Source: Chinchilla lanigera
Lineage: Eukaryota; Chordata; Mammalia; Rodentia; Chinchillidae
Direction of reading: 5' to 3'
DNA: 64,000 nucleotides
NCBI RefSeq assembly: GCF_000276665.1
Contig: NW_004955417.1
Coordinates: forward strand, 30,617,494 to 30,681,493
In this document: one piece after another, positions 35,130-46,990 of the stretch
Position numbering within the stretch: position 1 is the stretch's first letter
Layout of the letters: each line of letters begins with the position of its first letter
Made by a program: the position numbers and the translations under genes
Notes under the pieces: model-generated
What the model saw: only the letters and a program-made list of their open reading frames with translations
Database searches by the model: none
Told to the model about the DNA's origin: nothing

Positions 35130-36560
35130 TGGACGCAGCATGATCAGGGTCCGGCCTCGGGGTCTTTGTCATCGATCACAAAGCAATGCGCCTCCCGGAT
35201 CTGCCGCGGCTTCGGCTCTCAGCGTGACCCATGCAGCGACCCTGGCTCTAAACAGACACCACGCCTCACCAGCTCATCCTGCTCGAGCACATATTCCCGA
35301 GGAGAGCTTGACAGGCCTGCCACCTTCCAAGTTAGACCGGCCACGGGGCCTGGCAGCCCGATGGGCCACTCCGTGCAGCAGGAAGGGAGACGGTGCTGGG
35401 TGGGCAGGCATCGGACGCAGAGATCTGGGGTTCGGGTAACCCTGGACTTAATGCAGAGACGGAGGCGGGTGATCCGGCACCAGCGTCTTACATTTCCTAA
35501 GCCTGCGTTTCCTCTCTTGTAAGCTGGCGGTAGCAACACCTGCTTCTGCTTGGTGGGAGAGATGAAAGGGAGCATGCAGGACGTGGCCTAAGCTACACCC
35601 AGCACACGCAGGCGAAGTGAGCTCCAGAACTGGGAAGAGTCCGCGTTATTTCTGACCCTCGGGGCAGCGCTCAGTGTGGGCGTGACTTCTGTTTTCTGAT
35701 GAAGAAACAGGTTGTGAGAGGTTAAGGAAAGTGCTCAAGCCCACGTAGCTCAGCAGTGATTCACACCCACAACTGGGGGGCTCTAAAACCCACACTCCGT
35801 CACTCTGCTCTCTGGATCCCTTTTGCCCAGGAAACTCCTTTGATCTCATAATCATTCTAGTGGCTGCTGAGCAAACAGACTTGTAAGTCAACACTCGTAG
35901 GTCTCCCACCCTCCTGCACTGTGTCAGGGTTCCTGGGGTCCCAGTGGCACCCCAGTGCTCCCAGCCTGCAGCCCGACTTCTTACATCAGTTCCACCCCCG
36001 GGGTCGGCGCATTCAGTTTCCTGGGGTCAAACACCACATTTGGAAGCCACCACTCAGTATGCATGGCGTCCACGGCCGAACTCAAGGAAAGGGAACACAG
36101 GAGGCGTGTTTTCCAGCTGGGAGTGGGAGGTTAAGTCCTGTGGTTCCGAAGCACGGTCCCAAGCCCAACGCAGAAGAGCCCTCCGGACAGCTTTTAAATG
36201 CAGGCGCCCTCACCAAGCACCGGTTCCAGGCCGAGGGTGCAGAGGTTCTGATCAAGGCTCCACGGTGACAAGTGTGGGGTGGCTGAGCAAGAGTCCTGCT
36301 GCCAGGGGACAGGAGGGGACAGGGCCAGGACAGCCTGGGAGGCAGGCTCAGAGCGCTTCCTCGGGAGCTTCCCTCCTCGCCATGCTGCTGAGCGCCCACC
36401 TTCCGGACACCACAAGGCAGGGCCCGTCTGCTGGGTCCTCACCCAGGGCTCGTGCAGGCAGCACCTCAAGGAGAAGTAAGCGTCGCCTGGCGGGACCCGA
36501 GGGCAGCAAAGGCCCTGGTCATGCACCGTTCCTGAGGCAGCAGAGGCCCTCCTCCTCCTG
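35130..36560. other. GC-rich, CpG-containing intronic stretch
   Basis: Apart from the MIR, this is unique and GC-rich, which keeps long frames open by chance (for example 35944-36582 plus, 212 codons). No splice-bounded or domain-bearing coding signal is seen. Confidence 0.5.
35685..35820 (+). mobile_element. MIR SINE
   Basis: GATGAAGAAACAGGTTGTGA GAGGTTAAGGAAAGTGCTCA AGCCCACGTAGCTCAGCAGT follows the MIR core closely. Confidence 0.8.
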
Positions 36561-36929
36561 TGCTTCTATTCCAGAAACTTGATTGGCTCCTCCAAACATT
36601 CCAACTCATCCAATAAACAGGCTATGTCTTGAAAAACAATCTAGTTGGTTTGCAAAAATTCTAAAGTTAGACAAAAATAAAAAGCAAGATCGTAGCTGAA
36701 GAATTATAACTATAATCAAATGTGGCGCATCTTTCTAAACAGGATGCAGAGTTGGGACCTTAAAAAATAAAAAGACAGGACAAGCAGTTCTCAGCCCAGG
36801 TAACCCAGTGCCACGGGTGCCAGGCCCTAAGTAGTGCGTAACCGGGAGAAGGGGCAAAGGGTGCCTGCTGCCAGGTCTGTCTTCTTCCAGAAAGCCGAGG
36901 CTAGCATCCCACCAATCACCAGCTCACAG

Positions 36930-37140
36930 CTTCACAGCGATATAAGCTATGTGTCAAGTGTTAAGTGCTTTAAATGGGTTAACTCATTTCATTATAAAAA
37001 TGTGCTTATGAAGAAATCACTGTTTTTATCTGCATTTTTCAGAAGAGAAAGCTCAGGATTAGAGACGTTGAGAAACCCACGACCTCGAAGGCTGAGGGGG
37101 AGCTGGGGTCAGAACTCTTGCGAAGCTTCCTGGCTCCATC
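36930..37140 (+). mobile_element. MIR SINE, long copy
   Basis: 'GTGTCAAGTGTTAAGTGCTT' then AACTCATTTCATTATAA, then the core CATTTTTCAGAAGAGAAAGC TCAGGATTAGAGACGTTGAG. The order matches MIR. Confidence 0.75.
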
Positions 37141-37984
37141 TGTCAAGCGCCTTCTGCTCCTCTCTGTGCTGTGGTGAGAAGGACCTCCAGGGCTGCGGGG
37201 AGAGGAGCATGTGGGACTCTTTCCTTCAGTCCCAAACTCCTACGCACCCTGTGTGCCAGCCACGTAGTTCAGTGGTGGATCAGAGCCTGAGGCTCAGCGG
37301 TGTGACAGAAGACCAGGAAGGTGGAGTGCAAAGTACTGTTACAGGATGAGGACAGCAAACATTTGCCAGGATCAAGTCTCCAACTACACGCAAAGGGCAG
37401 ACGACAGCTGTGCTCGCTGTAGCACCTTCGTGCACGCCCCAAGCATCCACAGTGTGCTTCAATTATAGGAAAAGCACTTGACAAGGAGGAACTGCAAGCA
37501 TGTTCCATGCAGCTATGATGACCAGAGACCTCTCACTGCTAAGACTTCAAAACCCTGCAACCTTGCTGGGTCATCTGGAACCCTAACCTCTTTGAGCAGG
37601 ACCACTGGGTATTAGCGTGGCAGAACCTGGCTGAATGCCTTTTAGAAATACCCTAATGTTAATGAAATGGGTTTGTTTCTCCTCAGCTAAAAATGCCATT
37701 TCACATTTCAGGAAAAGTGACGAGACTGTTAAACATATAAAGTAAATTCAAAGGCAGTGGTCATCCGTGTGCACACATGTGCACAGTGTCTGTAACAAGT
37801 TTCCCAAGCACGGCTTGTTAGGAGATTTTGATCACTATGTTCTTATCAGTTTAATTCAGTGCAGGTGTTAAAGGAAAGCATGCAAAACTGAAAGTTCACA
37901 GATGGCATAAAAACAAAGATTTAATAGAAAAGACTTAAAAGGAGTCACCACTGAAGGAGAGGGAAGTGTGATATTCTAAACTTA

Positions 37985-39005
37985 TGACTCAGGAAAACAC
38001 ATCACCTGAGGCTTGACAAGAAAAACTGCACAGGGTATGACACAAAACAAGTGTTGAGATCTCAGCAGGGTGGGTGCAAGGACCTGCACTGAAACCTGGG
38101 TTCCATGGATCAGCGCCATCAAGTTAAAAGTCCACTGAACTCCAACAACAGCAAGAAAACAGCCCAGCTTAAAATGGGCAAAGGATCCAAACAGACACTT
38201 CTTAAAAGAAAAGACAGGAAGGCCCACATGATTTTTTAAATGTTCAACATTCCTAGTCATCAGGCAAATATAAATTAAAACCACAATGAGATATCACCTC
38301 ACACCTGTTAGAATGGCTATTATTAAAAAGGCGAATGATAACAAGTATTGGTGAAAACGTGCAGAAATGGGAACCCTTACACACTGCTGGTGGAAATGCA
38401 GATTTGTACACTCATTCTGGAAAACTGCATGAAGGCACTTCAAAAACCTGAAATAGAATTATCATAGGATCCAATGATCCCACTCCTGGTACATATTCAA
38501 AAAAACTGTAATCAGTAGGTTGAAGGATTATCTGCTCCCACATTCATTTCAGCATTGTCCATAGTAGCTAAAATAGGGAATCAACTGAGGGAATACCATT
38601 CAGGCTTCCAGCAAGGAAATCCTGCCATTCACAACTGCATGGGTGGAACTGGAAAAAAGTCAGCACAAATACTGCATGATCTTACATGCCAAACCTAAAA
38701 AACTGATCTCATAGAAATATAGAACGATGATTACCAGTGGCTGGAGGGGAAGGGAGGGGTTGTGAACAAGGTGACACTGATCAAAATTACGTAAGGTTTC
38801 AGTGACTTACTGCACTGCACAGTGGCCATAGTTACTGCATTCTATATTTCAAAATGCCAGAAGAAATTTTTAACATTCTCACCACAAAAAGTTAGGTTGA
38901 TGAGGCGCTTACTGTGTTAATTAGACTGCATCTTTCTCTGATGTATTTATAGACCAAACCATCACGCTGTACCCCATAAATGCACACACTTAGTATTTGT
39001 CAGCC
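37985..39005 (+). mobile_element. L1 3' fragment (ORF2 C-terminus plus 3'UTR), plus strand
   Basis: Sense L1 with clear landmarks: ACCACAATGAGATATCACCT, GAATGGCTATTATTAAAAAG, ACACTGCTGGTGGAAATGCA, CACTCCTGGTACATATTCAA, AACTGCATGGGTGGAACTGG, GATTACCAGTGGCTGGAGGG, and a 3'UTR ending near TATTTGTCAG at 38993-39003. Many indels; not coding now. Confidence 0.9.
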
Positions 39006-39626
39006 ACTTCTCCAAAGCTCCAGGCCTGCACGGGCGAACAGAAACAGGTGTGGGCACCGACCAACACAGAGAAAACACAGGCTCTGCCCTCCGCTGGGCC
39101 TGAAGGAGGCCCCCGCGGCTCCCGCAGCAGTGGACAGAACAGTGCCCAGCTGATCGGGTCCACCAGAACACCAACAGCAGCGCAGGGACAGGCCACACGC
39201 ATTTCAAGACCTGCTGCGCCAGGACAGTGAAGAAAGAACAGGCTTCTACAGATCATGGAGCATGTCTGGGTGTCCAAAGGGCAAGAGATGAGTCTTTTCC
39301 TAAATCACATCTACTACAAAATACCAATTGCTGAGAGGATGAAAACTTTAAACGTGAATGCAAAAAAGATTGCAAACTTTTGGAACATTATTTGGGAGAA
39401 TATGGAAGCAGGGAGCTGCTCCTTACAACTCCACAAAACATTAGTACCGCAACTACCACAAAGTTGACGTTCCCCATTCAAAAAGACAACCCTAAAAAGG
39501 GTTAAAGAACCGTGGAAGGGATTTGAAACAAACGAAAGGGACAAAGGCTGTGTCCAGAACACAAACCCCTGACGGGAAGGTGAGGACTTTCCTTTTGTTG
39601 CCACGACATCCAAAAGGCCACTCAGG

Positions 39627-39722
39627 GGGCTGGGGATTTAGCTCAGCGGCAAAGCGCCTACCTGGCAAGTGCAAGGTCGTGAGTTCAGTTCCCGGTACCG
39701 GAGAAAAACCAAAAAAAAAAAA
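39627..39722 (+). mobile_element. ID SINE
   Basis: Full body GGGCTGGGGATTTAGCTCAG to GTACCGGAGAAAAACC plus A tail. A perfect 16-bp target duplication, caaaaggccactcagg, lies at 39611-39626 and 39723-39738. Shares the GGAGAAAAACC end with the young copy at 24568. Confidence 0.95.
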
Positions 39723-41004
39723 CAAAAGGCCACTCAGGCCAACCCAGGGAAGCTGTGGGAGCGGAGACGCCCTGAGCTGCACCCCATGGTCAGAGCCTGC
39801 AGCCACGCAGGGCTGAGCAGCTGTCAGGGAGGCCACCGGGCAAGAGCCCCCTGCCACAGGCGTGGGCTCCCAGGGCCCGCGGAAGTGACAGCGGAACTGA
39901 TGTTACCGCACCGGCGGGTTCTCGGGGAGACGGCGGAGGGGGTGAGGCGTCACAGGTGCCCTGCGCGTGATTTTGCTGCTGCGCGTGTGTGCTCAGGGTG
40001 GCAGGGCTCGGTCCATCAGCTCGGTGCAAATGGTTCTGCAAATTTTATAGCAAATGCTGCAGCAGTAATGACCCAGGTGGCATCAGGTACAAGACCACTG
40101 CAGAGTTACCTTCCAAAGCGTAGCCACTGCCCAACGGCCATCTTCTGTGGACTCGCCTTCTTCTGGGGACTGCAGGGTCCCGGCTCATTTTCCTGGCATG
40201 TCTGGCGTGGGTCCCTCCCACCACACAGTTCCAAACCCAGGGCTTTTCCAGCTTGCTCTTTGGCTGTCGTTCGTAGCCTCTTTCCATCGGCACGTCCATG
40301 ACTACTATCTTCTCAAATGCTACCAGCAGTTTCCCCTAACGACCCTCCTCTACGTCATGATTCTGTTTTTCAAAGGACTGGTCGTGTGCTTGACCCCAGG
40401 CCCTCCCGGAGCTGCTGTGTGCTTAGGTCCCGCCTCCCTTCCCTCTCACTGCCCCCACTCTAGCTCACGGGCGACGCGTCTCCCCTCCCTCACTCTGAGG
40501 ATGCCAGCCTTCCCTAAAATTTCAGTGTTTGTGTAAGGATCATCAGAAGTCTGAGCTTTGGTAACTTTCAGGATGATTTCTTATGTACCATAATATTCCA
40601 ACATTCCATTTTTCTTTCCCCCAAAGTCAGCTCATATCCAACAGATGAAGGCAGAGCAGCCCCTCTGTCTGCTTACCTGGATGTGGATTAAATCCCACTC
40701 CCAGCAGACGACAGCGGTGATTTGCCCCGCCACCCCCTCCCGTCGAGGCAGCATCCTCTCCCATCACAGCTGAGCCCAACACAACCCTCTTAGCTCCTGG
40801 GTCACTAACACACGGCAGGGAAGCTTGCGATGCTGCAGTCTTAGTGCTGTTTGCTTCACCTCCTGAGGCCGCCTTCTTCAGGACAGCGGCCGCCTCCTCC
40901 TGAGTCTGCGTCCTGCGAGATGAGCACGGCCACACCAGGTGATGCCAGCAGGTGTGAGAGAGGAGGGAGAAGAGAGAGCTGCTCACGGCCTGCCCCTGCT
41001 GCCA

Positions 41005-41090
41005 GGTGCTCAGCCTGGAAGCCACACAGCCTGGTTCACGTCCTGGCTCCCATCTGCCTCTCAACCCACAGGGCTAACACTGACCCCTGT
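41005..41090 (+). mobile_element. Possible MIR 5' fragment
   Basis: GGAAGCCACACAGCCTGGTT CACGTCCTGGCTCCCATCTG resembles the MIR opening; the remainder is degraded. Confidence 0.45.
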
Positions 41091-42754
41091 GCCCACACCA
41101 CCTGCTCCAGGTACCCAGGACCCTCACCAGAGCACTGCTGACCCTTTCTAAAAGTGCCTCACTCACAGACGTGCTGCTCAGCCCACAAGATTTGCATAAA
41201 TAACTGCTTTATATAAACAGATTGCCTATTTTTCTTTTGAAATGCCGTATTTATTTTAGAGGCTAAACATTTTTCTTGCCAAATTCCAAATCACATTGCG
41301 AAGATTGTTTGCTTCCACCCTTTCCACAGCCTCTACTGAGGCACCTGGATGACGGAAAGTAACGGCACCCAGACAATGCCCCTCCAAATGCCTACATCTG
41401 AAGCACATGAGTCGTGAGTTCCTAAAGCGGATGCAGGAAGCGCAGAGCCAGGACTAAGGATGCCCCACCGAGACCACCTTGGTGGACAGCTGAGTTCTGC
41501 CATCAGAGTTCTTCCAGAGCCTCGCAGCTGATGTCTTCTCTGAGGCTGTTTTTCTTCTGTGATGTAAGAAAAATAGTAGTTGCCTGCTGAAGATGCCGGT
41601 GTTAGGACCCAGCAGAATGAAAGCTCGGCTCCTTCGCAGCCCGACTTGAGCAGCCAGCCCAGTTAGTGGAGGCCACGAGGGGGCCAACGATCATGGCAGT
41701 AGCAAAGCAGAGTGACAGGGAGGGCCGGGCAAGCAGAGATCTGTGCAGCCATCCCTACGCTGACCTCACAGACGGGCCGGGTTCAGGGCCGCCCCACAGG
41801 AGAGGTCTGACTGTACCTGGTGTGGTAGGAGCCCAGGGTCGCGGCCAGGTGGACCCCGCCCACTCACACCCTGGCAGCCAGCTGTCTGCTGGTGGCCATC
41901 GGCACGGTCAGGACGGGGTTCATCTCACACCCCCTGACACAGCTGCACAAAGGTAATTTTTCACTGTCTTGAGAGAGGTAACACTGAGAAGGACTCGGGT
42001 CCAGGAAAGCAAGGATCCTGCCGCCAAAGGCAAACTGTGCGGGGGAGAAAAATGCACCTCAGGATGGATGTTTACCAAGAAGAAAGTGCATCCAGTGCTC
42101 TCAGCTGGGGACCGTGCAGGCTCCACGCCCCCTGTGCAGCGCTGAGAGGCAGCCAGGTCCTGTGGCTTGGCGCCTGCACAGGCACTGAGCACAAGCACTG
42201 AGCACACGCACTCTCGAACAGCACCCAGAGCCACACCAGGCGCACGCTGCTCTGGGCTGGGGAGGCGGGCCCGCAGGGCTCCTCAGCTGCAGGCCTAAAG
42301 AACACAGCAGATCCGGGGCTCGTTTTTGCTAAGGTAGAAAGCACCCTTTACGTCTTCCAGAGCTCTGACCAATACATCCAAACGCAGAGCACGCCTTCCT
42401 CTGGCTACTGCCTGCACCTCAGGACCGTCCAGGGGACACCGCGGGAAGCTTAGGACATGCAAATTTCAAGAGCTGAGTTTGTCTACCCTTCCCACCTACG
42501 ACATAGGTTTCTCACCGTGCCTGCGCTGTGAACACTGGTTCTTAAGGGAGTCACGCAAAGGGCTGACTGGAGAGGAAACGGTCACCGCATAAACCATCCA
42601 GTCCCCATTCCACAGTGGGATTTGCGGAGAATCTGTGTGTCAGCTCAGGTTCCTCCCTGCCTGCGGCCCTCAGGGAGTTCCAGTGTCCTCACTGGCTTGG
42701 GAATGACTTCTGTAGAGCCACCACCATGGAGATTATCTGAGTTTTCACTTTTCT

Positions 42755-42950
42755 CTGGGGAGGAGGGGAGAACTGGGGATTGAACTTGAGCCTTCATACT
42801 GAGCTACATCTCCAGACCTTCTTTTCTTTTGTATTTGTGACAGGGTCCTGTTAAGTCACTCAACTGGCCAGGCTGGACTGGAATTTGCAATCCTCCTGCC
42901 TCAGCCTCCCAGATACCTGGGATTACAGGTGTGCACTCCTGTGTTTAGTC
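42755..42950 (-). mobile_element. Composite B1-dID SINE
   Basis: Read on minus: a B1 body (CACACCTGTAATCCCAGGTA, GGAGGCTGAGGCAGGAGGAT, GACCCTGTCACAAATAC), an A-rich linker, then a shortened ID (GGAGATGTAGCTCAGTATGA AGGCTCAAGTTCAATCCCC) lacking the anticodon-arm part. This matches the B1-dID type. Confidence 0.8.
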
Positions 42951-43096
42951 TATCGGTATTCTTCAAGTGGCCTGACATAGCAGATAACTAGAACCCTCTA
43001 CTTAACACTAACACGTGCCCAGATGTGTACTGTGGCAATAGTCACATGTAGTGACTCACTAAGTAATCATTGCAATTTTCGAGTTAGGAATTTTTT

Positions 43097-43253
43097 CCTT
43101 TTTTTGGTCTTTTTGAGACAGGGTCTCACTATGCAGTTCAGGCTGGCCTTGAGCTCATTTTGTAGCCCAGGCTGGCCTCAAACTCACAACAATCCTCCTG
43201 CCTCAGCCTCCCAAGTGCTGGGATTACAGGCATGTGCCACTACGCCCAGCCTC
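43097..43253 (-). mobile_element. B1 SINE with internal duplication
   Basis: Well-preserved reverse B1: GAGACAGGGTCTCACTATGC, two duplicated segments (AGGCTGGCCTTGAGCTCA and AGGCTGGCCTCAAACTCAC), CCCAAGTGCTGGGATTACAG. Near-perfect 15-bp target duplications (gagttaggaattttt / aagttaggaattttt) at 43081 and 43254. Confidence 0.93.
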
Positions 43254-43589
43254 AAGTTAGGAATTTTTCAAGCGTAGGGAGAGTAAATTAGAAGTATGTA
43301 CAAAGCTGCTACAGGAAGGAGCTGGGCTAGGAACCTGAGAGCGGCACCCCCGAGCACACGTTCTACCGCCTAGTCACACACAACGTTAAAGGGTTGGAAG
43401 TAAAGGAGAGGCACAGCCTTGGAAACTGAGTTTGCAAGAAAACTGAAGGTCCAGGGAGCAGAGTCAGACCTCAAGGGTTCCAAGCCACACGCCATCTGAG
43501 TGGCGGACTTCCCTCACGCCCCACAGCAGTGCAGGGCGTCTCCGTGCTAGGCAGAGGCTGAACCATGAAGCAGGAAAGCAAACAGTGCC

Positions 43590-43760
43590 CCACAATTATA
43601 TCGTCTTGGTTGGGTAACAGTTTCCGAGTACGTTGCTTCATCCCTCAATGTCATCTAAGGCACAGTGGGCACTCAATAAACCCTTACTAAACACACAACT
43701 GTGGTCCCACGCGGGGGGAAACTGAGGTATTTTCAGCAGGCTCACACAGCTCCCGCCGCC
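43590..43760 (+). mobile_element. MIR-derived segment
   Basis: GGCACAGTGGGCACTCAATA AACCCTTACTAAACAC is the MIR 3' end pattern. A second core-like piece (GGGGAAACTGAGGT … CTCACACAGCTC) follows at 43716-43755. Confidence 0.6.
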
Positions 43761-43969
43761 CACGGGACCCACCCACCTGGGCCTGTGACCAGGCCGGGCT
43801 CGACCTTCATGGGTGCTGGTGCTCAGGCCCTGACCCCGCTTCACCGCCTGCCGTGCGAGATGCCAGGGAGGGCGCCCCGGTGCAGTTCGCTCATCACGCG
43901 GGCTGTGCTGACCACACCGTGCTGATCTGTTTCAGGCACACATAAAATCTAGCATGCCTCTGCGCTGGC

Positions 43970-44215
43970 TGGAAAAGTAATAGCATTTTGCTAGTGAATA
44001 AAATACTTAGATGACTCCCATAAAATCCTGTGACATGAAATTACACTAATTATGACAAAATTTAAAGTTTAAACTACTTAATAATCCTTATTAATCTTGC
44101 GCTAAAAATTACACCAACAATGGACAACAGTTACTTTGTGCAAACCAGCTCTCCTCAAATTAATGCTATTTCCTTTATAGTAAAAGGAGTATTAATATAA
44201 AGTACGTCTTTATTC
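43970..44215. promoter_or_regulatory. Candidate intronic conserved non-coding element
   Basis: AT-rich unique stretch with repeated TAATTA-type and ATTAAT cores and a SOX-like ACAATGG (44118-44124). It contrasts with the GC-rich surroundings. Composition and motifs only. Confidence 0.25.
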
Positions 44216-44629
44216 CTCACATATCTCCCAAATCAGAGCTTTTCAGTACTTCTGGCTCCAAGATAGCCCGAGTCCAGTGTGCCCTTGGTAATTTGAGATC
44301 TGCAGTCCCCGTGTGACACAGACCTCCTTTATTTCCCTGTAAACGCTGTCAAAACACATGAATGTTATCACTCCACACCACCCTGTGTTTGGATGCTTGG
44401 TGCTCATAAAATTAACTGAATCACTTGTTTGTGTCCAAGTCACAGAAATAAATGCTGCACTAAAAATAGAAAAATAGGATCAAATATAAGAGTCAATTTG
44501 CAGACGTCCAGTTACACAAAACCAGGAGCTAAAACTACCAGGAAACAAGCAACTGGAGTGTCTGACACCACCGCAGCACCACAGCTCTGCCCACCAACTT
44601 CACTGACTTATTTAATTTATTTCTTCGTT

Positions 44630-44765
44630 TAGTCTTTTTCAGACAGGGTCTCACTGTGCAGTTCAGGCTGGCCTTGAGCTCATTCTGTAGCTCAAGGTCT
44701 CGAACTCACAACGTTCCTCCTGCCTCAGCCTCCCGCATGCTGTGATTATAGTTACACCACCAAAT
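44630..44765 (-). mobile_element. B1 SINE
   Basis: Reverse B1: CAGACAGGGTCTCACTGTGC, AGGCTGGCCTTGAGCTCATT CTGTAG, GAACTCACAACGTTCCTCCT GCCTCAGCCTCCCGCATGCT. Confidence 0.85.
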
Positions 44766-45693
44766 TTACAGAAAATATTGCCAAACAAGACACACTGGCC
44801 TAATTTTCCTTTCATGCTCCCAGCAGAGATGTTTCCAACAGCCAGCTGCCATGAGACACAACCCTGGGCCTGAGCGCTGAAGGGCGACACCTGCTGTCGG
44901 GTCCCCTAGGCTGGGTGTAGGCTGTGGGGTTGGGCACGGGACAGATGCCTCAGTGTCCTCACCTAACCTCTCCATTACCCCATTAACAAAGTCTGGAAGA
45001 GCTGGCCGAACATTTAAAATGCAATAATGGCACCAACAGGACAAACATAATGTGTGTTTTTAAAAGTGACTGTCACTAAAATACAGCGCAGACCCAGAAA
45101 CTTGGGTCACAGCACAGGTACACGTTTGTTTTGAGACAGTACGCTCTGATGGAATGAGTGGGGACAACCCCAGTGATAGGCACTGCTCCTCCCAGAAACC
45201 ACGGCTGAGGAGACCACTCTCGCAGGCGAGGAGGCCAGGAGGGCGCCGGTCTGGGTACGGATTCAGCAGCAAACAGGTTGTTCAGACGCCAGAACCCAGT
45301 GGGACCGGCGGCCAAAGCAATGTGGAAATCGGGCCTGCAGGGGTGCTGCGGGCGGTGTCCACATGGGGCTCAATAACCCACCAGAAGGCGGCGGCCGAAG
45401 AGCCGGCGGGGAGGAAAGCTGGAAGTGGCCTGGACACTGTGAATGTGCAGCGGGTGCGAGCTGACCGGGTGCAACGGCAGTCAGCAGCTGGTACCGAAAG
45501 AGCAAGAAGCAGCTGGCAGAGACAGGGGCCACGCAGAGTCCTGAGAGGGGGCTGAGACCTGGGGTCGCCCGGCACTCGGCAGGAACACAGAGGTCTGGGC
45601 TGGGGCGCACCCCTGTGACAGCACTCGGCCCGCAGGCCCGGATTTGGCCCTCAGCACTACAGAAAAGAAAGAAATGTCAAAAGAGAAAAGGAA

Positions 45694-45772
45694 GGGCTGG
45701 GGAGATAGCTCGGTGGCACAGTGGCTGCCTGGCAAGTGCGAGGTCAGGAGTTTAATTCCCGGTACGAAGAAA
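45694..45772 (+). mobile_element. ID SINE
   Basis: GGGCTGGGGAGATAGCTCGG … CTGCCTGGCAAGTGCGAGGT … GTTTAATTCCCGGTACGAAG. The A-rich tail merges with purine-rich flanks that contain short similar words (aaaaggaa) on both sides. Confidence 0.88.
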
Positions 45773-46689
45773 AAGGAAAGAGGAGGGGGGGCGGGGAAGG
45801 GAGAAGAAAGGTAGCCTCTGTCCCAGGAGACACAAGTAGGTTGGGGTTTGAGGAAACACACTGAGAAGGCTGAGGCTTTGCTCCAGCTCTTCTGAGGCGG
45901 GAGAGTGGTCCTGAGAAGCAGCTCCGGGAATGCTGACGTCCACTGTGTGAATGGGGAAGAGCTGAGGGAGCCAGCTAAGGGGCCGGGGGGCCAGGGACAC
46001 ACGTCCACACTGGCCAGGGCTGTGAAGTCCTGGTAGAGACCGCCTCCGGTGAGAGGGAGTAACGGGTGCACATTCCAGCCCCTTTCATGCGGTGGCTCGA
46101 GGGACAGACCCAGCCGCCTCCCCTCCCTGGCAGCCAGCCAGCCACAGCTGTCTGCCTGAGCCTGGCCTCTGCGCTGTGTCCAGAGGGGAATCGACAGCCT
46201 TCTCCAGACCCCCAGTGCTGGTCCGTGCTCCCACCCCTGTCTGACCCCACACAGGGTTTACGTCAGCCTGGGCACGGTCGGCACCAGAACGGCCAGCATC
46301 ATTCCTCCGCGGTGCAAGCCCGGTCCATGCAGGGGCCCGGCCCGCTGAAAAGTACACATGCGATCACATGAAGCATTTCCTTTCTAAAGGCACTAGTCAA
46401 AGAGATTATGTACACATCTACAATATACATTCTCTTTCACTTGTTGGTATGCTTCTAAAAACACAGTTTTAAATTTATCATCCAGTTGAATATATATGTA
46501 CCTGTAAAATGAAATACAGAAACACATATTTGTAAAGAATGTGTTAAGTACTACTACATTATCCAGTCTACAAAAATGATGAAGTCCATGAAGAGATTTC
46601 TGGGGGCGCTCCTATGTTACCTCTGAAGAATACTTTAAAATTCACTTTCATACAACAATTTTTCATAAACATGCTGACACGCTCTTAAT

Positions 46690-46990
46690 TCTCCAGACCC
46701 AGAGGCCAGGGTTGCACACCTGTGATTCCCGAGCTTTGGTCTGCTGAGGCAGGACATGGGGTTGCAGTTTCCTTGGGCAACTTGGTGACTTAACAAGATG
46801 TGGTCTTGCCGGGGATATAGCTCAGTGGCATAAGCGCCTGCCTGGCAAGCACAAGGTCCTGAGTTCAATTTCCGGTACCAAAAAAAGAAAAAAAAAGACA
46901 TGGTCTTGACAAAAAATTCAAAAATGGCTGAGGAGGTAGCTTACTGTGAAGGCCTTGGGTTCAATCCCTAATACAAAACAGGAAAAAAAA
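46690..46990 (+). mobile_element. Composite B1-dID SINE interrupted by a younger ID
   Basis: A decayed B1 (GGTTGCACACCTGTGATTCC, CTGCTGAGGCAGGACATGG) is cut by the ID at 46809-46896. After the insertion come a linker and a shortened ID (GGCTGAGGAGGTAGCTTACT GTGAAGGCCTTGGGTTCAAT). Both parts together form one B1-dID composite. Confidence 0.7.
46809..46896 (+). mobile_element. ID SINE nested in a B1-dID
   Basis: CCGGGGATATAGCTCAGTGG … CCTGCCTGGCAAGCACAAGG TCC … TTTCCGGTACC and an A-rich tail. Target duplications agatgtggtcttg / agacatggtcttg (one indel/mismatch) flank it. Confidence 0.9.

Noticed and set aside
35944..36582. 212-codon plus-strand frame
   Set aside because: Chance frame in GC-rich intron: low-complexity Ser/Arg/Gly-rich translation, overlapping frames on the other strand and no splice context.
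39314..39613. Cys/Trp-containing minus-strand frame considered as the TSP1 exon
   Set aside because: Cysteine spacing and neighbouring residues do not fit the RSPO2 TSP1 domain, and the phase at the edges is wrong.
39627..39722. tRNA-like sequence as a functional tRNA gene
   Set aside because: It has the A and B boxes but continues into an A tail with target duplications; it is an ID SINE. The same holds for the other ID copies.
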